Shown piece after piece: positions 45,740 to 57,326 of a stretch of DNA of 64,000 nt. The translations under genes were made by a program, and so were the position numbers. This DNA is from Armigeres subalbatus (Eukaryota; Arthropoda; Insecta; Diptera; Culicidae), in the NCBI RefSeq assembly GCF_024139115.2, contig NC_085141.1, forward strand, positions 34,974,120 through 35,038,119. Direction: 5' to 3'. The first letter of the stretch is position 1, and the number at the start of each line of letters is the position of its first letter. Under the pieces are notes generated by a model. It saw only the letters and a list, made by a program, of their open reading frames with translations. It was not told where the DNA came from and made no database searches.

Positions 45740-45839
45740 GTAAGTTTTAATTTGTGATCGACTAAAATGAAAACCCCGACCAGTACTGACGGTGAAAAAT
45801 ATATTTATTATTTGTTGCAGGCAAATTTTGAAAGAAAAA

Positions 45840-47225
45840 AAAAAATATATATATATATATCTAGACGAATTTCTGGAGGAACTCTTTGAGAACCATCCCA
45901 ACAAACTTATGGAGGAATTTGTAGACGAGTTTCTGGAGGATTTTGAGATATTGAGGTATTCTAGAAGAAACTTCTTCATGAATTTCCAAAGAAAAACCTG
46001 GAGAAAATATGGTATTAAAATATGAAATTTTGGAAATTTTGAATTTCTGAAGAAATTTTTGAAGGATCTTCTGGTGGAATTTCTGGAGTAACCCCTGGGA
46101 GAATTTCCGGAGAAAATATTGGAGGAACATCTGTGAGACTTGCCGGAGAACCTGCTGGAGGACTTTCGGAGGAGCTACTGGAGCCATTTCTGGAGGAACT
46201 CCTTTATTAATTTCCGAAGAATCTCCTTAAAAGATTTTGAAGAGGAGCGCCTGGAATAATTCTTGAAGGACCTTCTGAAGGAAATCCTGGCGGAATTTCC
46301 GGAAAGAAACCCTTAAAGAGTTTCCGGAGGAGATCTCCCGGAGGAATTTCAGGAGAAATTCTTGAAGGAATTTCCGGGGGAGTTCCTGTCGAATTTTCCT
46401 GAGAAATCCGTGGATAATTTTTGGAGGAATTTCCGTAGAAGCTACTGAAGGATTTTTCGTAGTAATCCTTTGTAGTATTTTCGAAGGAATTTCTGTAGTA
46501 ACTCCTGGAGGAATTGTGGAAGAACTCCTTAAGGAAATTCCGAAGGAGTTTTTAGAGAAATTTCCGCAGCAGCATCTGAAGAACTTTTCGTAGAATCTAC
46601 TGGAGAAATTTCGGGAAGGGAGAAGTAGTAGGGAGAATTGTCGAATGATCTCCTGAAGTATTTTTCTAAGGCAATCCTGGAAGAAATTCCGCTAAAACTC
46701 TTGGAGGAATTACTGGAAGAATTCTTGGAAGAATTTCCTGAAAAACTTCTGGAGGAAATTCCGAAAAAAAATCTGGAGGAATTCCGGGAAGTAAACGCCG
46801 AGACATTTTGGAAAAAAATCTGAAGTAACTTCTGGAGGAACTCCTTGAAGAATTTCCAAAGAAACTCCTAGAAGATTTCCAGGAAGAAAGGACCTCTGAA
46901 GGTATTCCTGGAGGAATTTCCGGAACAATCTTTTGAAGAGTTTCCGGAAGAACTTCTGCAGGTATTTCTGGAGGAATACCCGAAAGAGCTCCTAGAGGAA
47001 TTTCTGGAGGAGTTCCTGCCACATTTTCCGGCAATTCTCATATACGATTATTGGAGGAATTTCCGAAGGAACTCTTGAAGGAATTTCCGTTAGAAGCTAC
47101 TGAAGGAATTTTAGGAGTAATTCGGAATATCCAAAGGAGCTACTGGAGCTATTTCGGGAGAAATTTCCGAAAAAACTCCTAAATGATTTTCAAGAGGAAC
47201 TCTCGAAATAATTCTTGAATGACCT
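45840..47225. repeat. Degenerate GGAGGAATTTC satellite
   Basis: Variants of GGAGGAATTTCTGGAGGAACTCC repeat for 1.4 kb with irregular 15- and 30-base spacing. The unit contains the self-complementary words GGAAATTCC and TTCCGGAA, so both strands yield repetitive open frames (LEEFLEE on plus, PPEIPPG on minus). These are by-products, not genes. A short (TA)n is at 45845-45860. Confidence 0.85.
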
Positions 47226-47228
47226 TCT

Positions 47229-48480
47229 GGAGGAAGCCTCCTTTCAAGAGGCTCGGAAGCCTCCTTTCAAGAGGCTCGGAAGCCTCCTTTCAAGAGGCTC
47301 GGAAGCCTCCTTTCAAGAGGCTCGGAAGCCTCCTTTCAAGAGGCTCGGAAGCCTCCTTTCAAGAGGCTCGGAAGCCTCCTTTCAAGAGGCTCGGAAGCCT
47401 CCTTTCAAGAGGCTCAGAGCCTCCTTTCAAGAGGCTCAGGCCTCCTTTCAAGAGGCTCAGGAAGCCTCCTTTCAAGAGGCTCAGAAGCCTCCTTTCAAGA
47501 GGCTCAGAGCCTTCTTTCAAGAGGCTCGGAAGCCTCCTTTCAAGAGGCTCAGAAGCCTCCTTTCAAGAGGCTCAGAAGCCTCCTTTCAAGAGGCTCAGGA
47601 AGCCTCCTTTCAAGAGGCTCAGGAAGCCTCCTTTCAAGAGGCTCAGAAGCCTCCTTTCAAGAGGCTCAGAAGCCTCCTTTCAAGAGGCTCAGAAGCCTCC
47701 TTTCAAGAGGCTCAGAGCCTCCTTTCAAGAGGCTCAGAAGCCTCCTTTCAAGAGGCCTCAGAAGCCTCCTTTCAAGAGGCTCGAGCCTCCTTTCAAGAGG
47801 CTCGGAAGCCTCCTTTCAAGAGGCCTCAAGCCTCCTTTCAAGAGGCTCAGAAGCCTCCTTTCAAGAGGCCTCAAGCCTCCTTTCAAGAGGCTCAGAAGCC
47901 TCCTTTCAAGAGGCTCAGAAGCCTCCTTTCAAGAGGCTCAGGCCTCCTTTCAAGAGGCTCAGAAGCCTCCTTTCAAGAGGCTCAGAAGCCTCCTTTCAAG
48001 AGGCTCAGAAGCCTCCTTTCAAGAGGCCTCAAGCCTCCTTTCAAGAGGCTCGGAAGCCTCCTTTCAAGAGGCTCGGAAGCCTCCTTTCAAGAGGCTCGGA
48101 AGCCTCCTTTCAAGAGGCTCGGAAGCCTCCTTTCAAGAGGCTCGGAAGCCTCCTTTCAAGAGGCTCGGAAGCCTCCTTTCAAGAGGCTCGGAAGCCTCCA
48201 TTCCATTTAGAAGCCTCCTTTCAAGAGGCTCGGAAGCCTCCTTTCAAGAGGCTCGGAAGCCTCCTTTCAAGATGCAAAGGAAGCCTCCTTTTAAGTGACT
48301 CTAAAGCCGCCATTCAAGAGGCTCGAAAGCCTCTCTACAAGAGGAGCCTCTCTTATCAGGAGCTGCGGAAGCCTACTTTCAAGAGATTCAGAGGCTCCTT
48401 TCAAGAGGCCTGGGAGCCTCCCTTGAAAGGGCTCGGAATTATTCTTTCAAGAGACTTGAAGCCTACTTTCAAGAGGGGGT
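47229..48480. repeat. 23-bp satellite array, about 45 units
   Basis: The unit AAGCCTCCTTTCAAGAGGCTCGG is repeated head to tail. I count about 45 CTTTCAAGAGGC cores between 47229 and 48270, then decayed units to about 48480. The outer blocks (47229-47405, 48040-48265) are homogeneous CTCGG types; the centre has CTCAG types with irregular lengths. GCCTC and GAGGC can pair within each unit. Because 23 is not a multiple of 3, frames of 331 and 359 codons arise; I do not consider them genes. Confidence 0.95.
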
Positions 48481-48534
48481 ACCTTAATTAATGCAAAAGT
48501 TTGAAGGGGTACCTCTCAAGAAAAAGGTTGAGAA
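48478..48534 (+). mobile_element. 3' end of a hAT-type element bordering the array
   Basis: GGGGGTACCTTAATTAATGC, then GAAGGGGTACCTCTCAAG and AAAAAGGTTGAGAAA, match the right end of the element at 53427-56638 (56573-56634). Only the last bases differ. This suggests that the 23-bp array expanded inside a copy of that element. Confidence 0.75.
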
Positions 48535-48535
48535 A

Positions 48536-50365
48536 TCTGAGAATTAAATTTGCTTCCTGACGAGACGATTCCATTCGGAATCTTATTCGATATTCTTAAT
48601 CTTATAATTGCTTTCGAAATCTGAAATTTTCCTTTTCATAATCTCTGGCCACCATTCGTAATCTGAGTAATGTGAGAGCTTCTGATCGGAGAATTTCATT
48701 AAAAAGTGGAGGATTCAATTTAGAATCAGAGGAATGAAGAACCTATTCGGAATCTGATGCAATCACTCGGAGTCTTTCTTTCGTAATCTGAGACACTATT
48801 CAGTTTCTAAAGATTGCATTCGAATTTTAAGCATTGTGTTCGGAAAATGATTCCCTTCCATTTGGAATCGTATAATTTCTTTTGGATTCTAACGATTTCA
48901 TTCAAATATGTGTGTTTGTAACTCCATGCGTAATCTAAAACATTCCTAACCTTTCTGAGTTGCTTTGAAACTAGAAATCAGTCGGAATCTGAAGAAATCC
49001 ATTCCAATTAAAATTTTAGAGATGTATTCGGATTGTGTGTACATTCGAAAGCATTTGAGATGGGGTTCCATTCAAATTTGAGAATTTCATTCGTTATCTC
49101 AACAATGACAGGTGAGGATTGCATTCAGAGACAATCAATTCGGCATGAAGATTCTTTCGAGAATTTCATTCGAATTCCATCTGAAATTCTATTTAAAATA
49201 TGAATTTCATTCAATTCATAAACATCCAGTCGTAGTTTTTATTTATTTTTTTATATAATTTGAAACTTCTGAAACTCTTTAAGAGACCGACTCTTTAGAT
49301 ATCATTCATAATCGGGAAAATTTTATTGGAAAGTTGAAGATTTTATGTGGAATCAGATCATTCCGGATCTGATAAATGTAGTATTCGGTTTCTGTGAATC
49401 CCATTCGAATATAAAAAACTCACTGAGTTAAAGAATTTGAGAATTCCATTCGGAATCTAAAAATCAATACCACTTGGTATAAGGATTCTGGGGATGAAAG
49501 AATTATTCAGAAACTGAGAATTACTTTGGGATGGTGATCGCCGTCGGAATTTGATGACTTTATTTAGCATCTGAAAATATATCCAGATTCTGTGCATTTC
49601 ATTCGGTTACTGATTTTTAGGACAGTTTTATTTTAGATTTGAAAAGTCTCAATACGGAATCTGATGATTTTATTCTGAATCTAATAGTTCCATCTAATTT
49701 TATAGTTCCATTCTGAATCCATTTCATTTAATTCGATTATTCGATTGGAAATGTGAAATTTGCATTCGTAATCTGAGACTTCCATACGCGATTTAAAGAA
49801 GTCTTTCGTGATCTGACTTCAATTAAGTCTCTGAGAATTTCTTTTGTAATTTGAGACGGACTTCTTTCGTAATCTGATAATTGCGTTGGGAATGGGAGGA
49901 TTCCATATAAACCTGATTCCATTCAAAATCTAATACATGCATTTGAGTCTCCTAATTCATACGGAATCTAAAAATTGCATTCGGTATCTGAATGGCATTT
50001 AGAAAATGGAAGTTCAATTCGTAATTTGAAGTCATTTCCATTTGGTATGAGTTTTCCATTTAATTCTGGTGAATTCATTTGGAATCTGAGATATAGTCTG
50101 AATCTGATAATTCCATCCAGAGACTTCCATTTGGTATCTAAGAATTTCTTTCGGAACCTGAGAGGATTGCTCTAATGAATTTTATTTGTTATCTGAGAAA
50201 ATGCATCCGGAATCCGGATTGTAGGAATGCATTCGAATTCTGTAATTCAATCGGAATCTAAGAATTTCATTTGTTTTTTGACTCTGATAGTACTCTGATA
50301 CTCAATTTCATTTAGTACGGCTATTCCGTATGGTGACTTTCATTCGGAATCTGAAAAAATAACTA
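48536..50365. repeat. Degenerate CATTCGGAATCTGA satellite
   Basis: Variants of TTCCATTCGGAATCTGAGAA recur every 20-35 bases for 1.8 kb. The ATTCGGAAT core is near-palindromic. No coding signal. Confidence 0.85.
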
Positions 50366-51837
50366 GTTCCATTGAATTAAAACTTATTCGTAATAGCAAA
50401 ACGACCTACCCATATTTTTGGTCCTATAATGGATGCAAAGCCATCCGTTATATAATTTCTTTGTTGGTGATTATGAATGATTGACTATTATTATTACACT
50501 GTAATGCTTATTGATTGCTTGAACCAACTTGCTTTGCAGTTCTTCCGGAAAAAAATGATCATGTATTCAATAACCACACAAACTAAAACATCCTTTATAT
50601 TTAAAAAATCAATGCTCAGAAAATATAAACTCTTTGCTCAAAACGGTAACACGCGTGAGTTTTCTTTAATTTTGATTGTATTAGAAATTAGAAGCCCTTC
50701 AACGCAACCCAAATTTGTGAGCGTTTTTGCATATAGAAAAATCAAAAGATTATACATAATCTTTCCAGTAAAAGTGAGTCTTACACGGTACCAATTGTTT
50801 TACAAATGTTGACCTAATACCGTTACGTTTTACGTTGATCCATTTCTTAACAACCAAATAGCAAACGGGAGAGTCTAATGTTGAATTTCTTTCTTCCCAA
50901 AAGAAACCAGATGAAGCAAACATCTTAAAAACAGAACTAATTAGCACGTTTTAGAACTATTTTCGAAGGAAGAGAATGAGGACAAGAAATATAACTATAA
51001 ACGGAAGACTCCTCCAAATGAAAAGCGTAACGAACGCAGAACTATTGTAGCAATTGCGAGCGAACCCAAAATTGCCAAACCTGTTCGGAAAAAGCGTGAC
51101 ACAAAAATGGGCGATTTTTCCAAAGTGCGAATCCATAAAATATAAATAATTAATTAAATTACCAACAAAAACAAACGAGATTAATAACTTTCACCACTAC
51201 ATGCTCATTTTGAATACAGAATATCGTGAAAAATCATTATCACAAACAAAATCGATTCATTTTGATATTTGTATATAAAGACTAAAGAAGTCAGCTCAAA
51301 ACAAAGAGAAGAAATCCAAAAGTTAAAACATCTTAACTAACTAAATGATGTGATCAAAGAAAATACATAGGATTTAGCATACCTAACGAACCCATTTTCA
51401 CACGAAAACACAATTCTAATCCGACCATTATCCTTTTGTACATACTGAATCGATAATGAGGTAAAGCAACTATCATCACGAACAAGTGATAAAGATAAAA
51501 CAAATGAAAGAACAGGAAGAACCGACTAGAAGAAGAGAAACAAAATAACACACACACACACACACATTTAGTTAAATACGTACATTTAAGCGTAACATGG
51601 AAACAAAGGTAAGAAAATAAAATAAAACAGAAAGAGTAATGTAATGTACCAAATAAGTTTATGTCGTCAATTCAATTAGATCCGAAATTCACAAAAAAAA
51701 CAGTCATCAGCAATCCACCTTATTACAGTTTGCATGAGCATGATTGACCGCCCACTGTTGCTACTCCGTTATTGCCAGGTCAGCTGTAATTACACAGAGA
51801 ATCAACAGATGATAATTGGAACTAACATCATCCGGTG
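50366..51837. other. Unassigned AT-rich sequence
   Basis: Non-repetitive by eye apart from a short (CA)n at 51549-51567. Open frames of up to 111 codons are AT-driven and unrecognised. Confidence 0.5.
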
Positions 51838-52931
51838 TCAGGCCATTTGGCCGAAGGTCATTAGGCCGAATGGCCATTAGGCCAATTAAAAAGAAGCAAA
51901 AGTGAAAATGAGAAGTTCTTTCTTCACCTTACCTTCTTCTATCTTTCTTCTTTGCTTCCTTCTTCTCTTCCTCCTTCCTTCTTCCTTCTTCCTTCTTCCT
52001 TCATCCATATTCCTTCTTCCTTTTTCATTTTTCCTTCTTCCTTCTTCCTTCTTCCTTCTTTCTTCTTCCTTCTTCCTTCTTTCTTCTTCCTTCTTCCTTC
52101 TTTCCTTCTTCCTTCATTCTTTTTCCTTCTTCCTTCTTCCTTCTTTCTTCTTTTTTCCCTCTATCTTTCTTCTTCCTTTTCATTCTTCATTCTTCATTTT
52201 TCCTTATTCCTTCTTCTTCCTTCCTTCTTCCTACTTTCTTCTTCCTTCTTACTTCTTAAGCTTTCCTTCTTCCTTTTTGGTTCTTCCTTTTTCCTTCCTC
52301 CTTTTTACTTTTTCCTTCTTCCTTTTTCTTTTTCCTTCTTCCTTCTTCTTTCTTTTTCTTTCTTCTTTCTTCTTTCTTCTTTCTTCTTATTTTCTTCTTC
52401 CTTCTTTCTTCTTCCTTCTTCATTCTTCATTTTACCTTCTTCTTTCTTCCTTCTTCCTTTTCCTTCTTCCTACTTCCTTCTTCCTTTTTCCTTCTTCCTT
52501 TTTCCTTTTTTTTTTCTTCCTTTTTCCTTCTTCTGTCTTCCTTTTCCTTCTTATTTTCTTCTTTTTTTCATTTTCTTCCTTCTTTCTCCCTTTTCCTTCC
52601 TTCTTTTTCCTTCTTCCTTATTCCTTCTTCCGTCTACCTTCTACCTTCTTCCTTCTTCCTTTTCCTTCTTCTCTTTCTTCTTTCTTCTTCTTCATTCTTC
52701 CTTTTTCATTTTCCTTCTTTCTCCCATCTTCCTTTATTCTTCTTTTTTTTCTTTATCCTTCCTTCTCCCTTCCTCCTTCTTCCTTCTTTCTTCTTAATTC
52801 TATCGCCTTTTTTCTTATTTCTTCTTCCGTTCTACTTCTTCCTCACTTCGCTTCTCACTTCCCAGTCTCATTCGGCCTAATGGCCATTCGGCCTAATGAC
52901 CGTTCGACCTTACCATTCGGCCTAATGACCC
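51838..52931. repeat. (CTTCCTT)n-like block between inverted repeats
   Basis: From about 51915 to 52850 one strand is almost only C and T, built from CTTCCTT and TTCTTTC words. On the left are AGGTCATTAGGCCGAATGGC copies; on the right the complementary CATTCGGCCTAATGACC copies (52868-52931). The frames of 374 and 281 codons (Phe/Leu/Ser only) are low-complexity artefacts. Confidence 0.88.
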
Positions 52932-53426
52932 AGCATCCATCATCCTCATATGTGAAGAACTGGTGCCAAATATTAAGCAATACCAGCCGGCCGTGTCCGA
53001 ATGCAGGTCAATTAAGGAATGGGTAGGAGAATGTTGACGTGATACTCACTTTGATGGAAGCCGGCGAGCCATCTGCACCTACGAGAAATCACTGGGATGT
53101 TAGATACATGGGGTGGATGTAGCAGGGTTCGTTTTGGTAAACGGTTTGCCATGTGAAGCATGTAGTTTGATGAAGTTTAAACAAAAACACAATCGAACGT
53201 GCACTAATAAATCGACTTATTAACCGCACAGAGCATAACAAAATATTTCGATGATCACGCGATCGCTCTGCGTACTAATACAAACACGATAAAACACTCA
53301 CTGAATTAATTTGATTACCCGCACAGCCAAATAGCTCATTCATCGCCCGATTGTTCTGCTTATAAGAGGAAACACGATCGGACGCGCACTAATTTTTCAT
53401 TTGCTCATTAACTTATCCACCTATAC
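52932..53426. other. Unassigned sequence before the composite element
   Basis: It contains a diverged tandem pair of about 110 bases (CGCACAGAGC/CGCACAGCC region, 53225-53400). The target ACCTATAC of the next element is at 53419. Confidence 0.4.
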
Positions 53427-53503
53427 CAGCGGTTCTCACCTGGGTACATGTCCCTGTACCTTTCTGGCCCTAGGGGGTACCTTGGACAAAATGCGTAATG
53501 ACG

Positions 53504-53570
53504 GCATGGAAGTCTCCTTTCAAAAGGCTTGGAAGCCTCTTTTTGCGCCTGCTTTCAAGAGGCCTGGGAG
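53504..53570. repeat. 23-bp satellite remnant (left)
   Basis: GTCTCCTTTCAAAAGGCTTGG and CTTTCAAGAGGCCTGGGAG are diverged units of the array at 47229. Confidence 0.85.
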
Positions 53571-53806
53571 CAGGGGGTAATATACGGTGCATCGTGCCTC
53601 CTCGACATGTAGAATGAAGCAAATGTAAATAAACAATCCTACAAATTTTTCGTTAGTTACTGCTGACTGTGTGTAGATTAGGTATTAACCAATATCTTAC
53701 AAGATTCTAATTCGAACAATGTTACACACTTGCCAAGCGGTATGGCCCGCCTTTTCCAAGCGGCGTGGCCCGGATAATACATCTTGGGTAGGCTTGATGA
53801 CAGGCT
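53571..53806. mobile_element. Second copy of the hAT MITE of 23096
   Basis: It starts CAGGGGGTAATATACGGTGC and follows 23096-23540 without the nested 200-bp MITE. The right terminus is altered after GATGACAGGCTT. It provides the empty site for that nested MITE at about 53745. Confidence 0.85.
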
Positions 53807-54073
53807 TTTTTTATAATGGTCCGCCACTCTCCCACACCAAGAAGCTCTTATTTGAACTTCTTGTGGACTACAACTATCTCAGCTTATTAACGCACAAAAA
53901 AGCAAAAAATATTCGAGTAATTTAAATTTAAAAGCTGAGAAAATAACAACTATGAATCAAAATACGAGGAATTACTAATCAAAGTTGCAAACAGAATCCC
54001 AGTGAAGATATTCTCCTTTTAAGGGATTCAGATTAATGACAATAGCAAAAAAAAACTAAAAAACTAAATCGTA

Positions 54074-55256
54074 GGGTATATGTTCCCATGTCCATCTCAG
54101 CCCCTATATCCATCTCATTCGGTCATCAAATTTAAACAAGCATACCAGTCTAAATGCCTGATCCAACAAAAACCAATCAGGCACATTTTACGGTTCAAAT
54201 TACATTTTCTAACAAATATGAGCGAGAATCACATTTCCAAACCGTAATTTTAATAAAAAGTCGAACATCTTCCATGTAGGATGAAATCTTACCTTCATAA
54301 AAGTCATTCGTCATAGTCAATCCGTACCAGTGCAATACCACTTGACACCACTGAACTTTTCACATTTTTTACAATACTTTCCTCGAAAATCACCACCACA
54401 ACATACTTCAATTATAAATTCACAATTTACTAATTTTAGTTAAACAATAAACATAATGGAAAACTATGAGATGAATTTTTTTATCGAAGAAAACTGTTTT
54501 GTTCGTATATGCATCTCATTTACTATCTTCCTAGCAACAGAGGTGCCAGTTTTCAACTATGGTACCGTTTAAGAGAAAAAAAATACCGTGATACGCTGTA
54601 TAAAACTATGATATTTTTTAAATTTAGATTTGAATATTTTTTCAAACCTTGAAGCACATAATCATAAGCTTTTGACATAATTTCGCTCAAAACGTTTCGG
54701 TAAATTTCTAGTAAATTGTATGCATAGTTAATTTTTACTTTAGCATCACGCCGCATGCTCGTATCACGATGCGCATGCGCAAACTGGCAATAAGTGTGCG
54801 AGCTTTTGAGATGCATATTTGTGAATTACTTTGCAAATTTTTTTGTTGTCGTTTTTCCTTTGGAATAAAATAAACAAATCAATTGATAATGTCATTTGCT
54901 ATTCAAGGTAGCCGCTCAGGTGTGAGTTATACGAATAGATCTATATGAGACTATTGAGGAGCTACAGTGATGTGAAGTAAATTTTGGCATTAAAAGTAAG
55001 ACGGATATCGGTTCTCTAGTCGATTCACTTGAGATGAAAATCTTAGTGAGATGTGTATGTTCAATTCGCTGCTAGTTTCAAACCTTATTAGTTCAATTGG
55101 GAAGGAAACTGCAAAATTTGTAATTGCAGATAAATCATCGATTGTGAGCAAGCACGGTTTAGATATTTATTTAAGCAATGAATTGGAATTTATTTCAGAA
55201 TTGTCAATTATTATATGTTTGCTTGCTTATTGAGATGGATATAGGGACATATACCC
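54074..55256. mobile_element. Non-coding element with TA target duplication
   Basis: GGGTATATGT at 54074 is inverted as ACATATACCC ending 55256, with TA on both sides. An inner TATATCCATCTCA/TGAGATGGATATA pair extends the similarity. No transposase frame is recognisable in its 1.18 kb. Probably mobilised by a Tc1/mariner-type enzyme. Confidence 0.82.
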
Positions 55257-55608
55257 TAACTCAAAATAAATTCATTTACATAGAAACTAACTTGTTCGTT
55301 ATAGCTTGAACATTTAAATTAAGAGTTCATTGATTTTTCCTTCCAGATACTCCTTTGCTTTAATTTTAAACAAGTGTGCACACTTAACTCATTTCACCAT
55401 ATTCGGTAAATTTACTGAAATCTCAACACAGAACTGTTCGTAATTTATTTTACAGATTTTTGTAATTTTTTCCATTGCTCAACTGTCAAAATCACCGAAA
55501 ATCAGTTATTTACCGAACAGTTCTATGATATTCGAAAATTACGTCAACATTTTTAAGTGTGTGGATTTGAGACATGTTTCAATTAATTATTACTCCTTAC
55601 TCCCCCTG

Positions 55609-56135
55609 CTCGGAAGCCGCCTTTCAAAAGGTCCTATGTACTCCTTCAAGAGGCCCGGTAGCCATTCAAGAGGACCGGATACCTCCTTCCAAAAGACCTC
55701 CTTTCAAGAGGCCTAGAAGCCTCCTTTCAAGTGGCCCGAAAACCTTCTTTCAAAAGGCCCGAAAACCTAATTTTAAGAGGCTGCGAAATATTCTTTCAAG
55801 AGGCTCGAAAAGCTCGTTTTGAGATGCTCGTTTGTCTCCTTTCAATAGGCTCGTAAACTTTTTTTTCGAGGCTCGGAAGTCTCCTTCCGAGAGGCTCGGA
55901 AGCCTTCTTCCTAGAGGCTCGGAAACCCTTTTTCAAAAGGCTGAGAAGCCTTCAGTCAAAAGGCTCGGAAACCTCCTTTCATGTGGCTCGGAATTCTTAT
56001 TCTAAGAGGCTTGGAAGTGTCCTATCAAGCCTCCTTTTAAGTTGCCCGAAAGCCGCTATTCAAGGGGATCGGAAACCTTATTCTAGGAGGCACGAAAGCC
56101 TTCTTTCAAGAGGCTCGGAAGGCTCCAATAGTCAT
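55609..56135. repeat. 23-bp satellite remnant (right), heavily diverged
   Basis: About 20 units of the form GGAAGCCTCCTTTCAAGAGGCTC with many substitutions and length changes. Same family as 47229-48480. Confidence 0.9.
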
Positions 56136-56266
56136 GAAAGTCCTGTAGGAAGCTATAAACTTACGAAGTAATAAAAATTTCAGCCATCTTTATGGAGAGC
56201 CATATGACCTGTTAGTATTCAGGTCCATTTTTCGTATAATGTCACGAGCTACGCTTCTTTTCATTT

Positions 56267-56544
56267 CTTCTTCTTCTTCTCATTGGCATTACATCCCCAC
56301 ACTCGTCTTGCACATTAGTGTTCATTAAGCACTTCCACAGTTAATAACTGCGAGGTTTCTAAGCCAGTTACCATTTTTGCATTCGTATATCTGAGGCTAA
56401 CACGATGATACTTTTATGCCAGGGAAGTCAGAGCAATTTTCAATCCTAAAATTGCCTAGACCGGGAATCGAACGAGTCACCCTCAGCATGGTCTTGCTTT
56501 GTAGCCGCGCGTCTTACCGCATGGCTAAGGAGGGCCCCATCCCC
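56267..56544 (-). mobile_element. Feilai-like tRNA-derived SINE with TSD
   Basis: On the minus strand it begins with a tRNA-like head (GGGGCCCTCCTTAGCCATGC; B box GTTCGATTCCC at 56473-56463). The body TATACGAATGCAAAAATGG and GTGGAAGTGCTTAATGAAC follows, ending in GAAGAAGAAGAAG. CTTTTCATTT flanks it (56257-56266, 56545-56554). The 3' half is the one I associate with the Aedes Feilai family. Confidence 0.85.
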
Positions 56545-56646
56545 CTTTTCATTTACCATCATCAAAATAATAGGGGGTACCTCATTTATTAAAAATGTTC
56601 GAAGGGGTACCTCTCAGGAAAAAGGTTGAGAACCGCTGACCTATAC

Positions 56647-57326
56647 AAAGCAGAACAAAATATTTAGAAGATATTTAGAAGAAACCCAGGTAACCATTAA
56701 GCACTTTAATAAACCTTATATAAACCATATAACAACATTTCGTCCTATAACTGTATATCGATTTTCAAATGCTGATCACTATAAACTTCGAGCATCAAAA
56801 GAAGCCGTATATCGGTATATAACGCTTTGATATAAGCCCTAGTTCAAGCCGAATAAGGGAATTATTATTGCCAATTAAGAGCTACTATCTATGACGTTTT
56901 GGTATAATCAATAACAATCACACCTAGAATTTCATAACCTGTCTCTTTTACTCGCATTAGAAATATTTTTTCTGAAGATCAGTCGTGTATGCTTTTCAAT
57001 ATTGTTACGATGATTGAAGCCGATGATGAATAATAATCTGCAGCCAAGACGCATCATATTGCATGGAAAATGCAAGAAAATGTTTCATGAGCTGTGGGGT
57101 TCTTAAATACAAACAAATCCGTCTATAATTAATTACTGAATGTATTATTTTCCTCCGATACAATGCTTTCTCGCCCTTCATGCAGAGGCAGATGAAATCC
57201 TTCTGCTTTTATTTCTTCCAAACAATACATCCATCAGATCTGTTGGATGATGGTAAAGTAAGCGATCCCTAAATAAAAGCATCATACACAGCTCCAAGCG
57301 TTCAAGTCCGGAGTTAAATTGAATTA
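56647..57326. other. Unassigned AT-rich sequence
   Basis: No feature supported. Confidence 0.5.

Larger units (their letters stand above)
53427..56638. mobile_element. Composite hAT-type element with perfect 8-bp TSD
   Basis: The left end CAGCGGTTCTCACCTGGG and right end AAAGGTTGAGAACCGCTG are inverted. ACCTATAC flanks both (53419-53426, 56639-56646). CAG...CTG ends and 8-bp duplications are hAT features. No transposase is present. Inside, in order: 23-bp satellite remnant, hAT MITE copy, TA-flanked element, satellite remnant, SINE, and a right subterminal block shared with 48478-48534. Confidence 0.9.

Noticed and set aside
47215..48298. Open frames of 331 and 359 codons rich in SFQEA/PPFKRL
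   Set aside because: They are translations of the 23-bp satellite, which stays open because the unit lacks stops in these frames.
51902..53026. 374-codon Phe/Leu/Ser frame resembling a membrane protein
   Set aside because: A direct consequence of a CTT/TCC pyrimidine repeat; no start context or conserved domain.
53040..53100. Minus-strand first exon (ATGGCTCGCCGGCTTCC before GTGAGTATC)
   Set aside because: The donor and start context are attractive, but only eight codons are present and no further exon is visible, so I did not annotate it.
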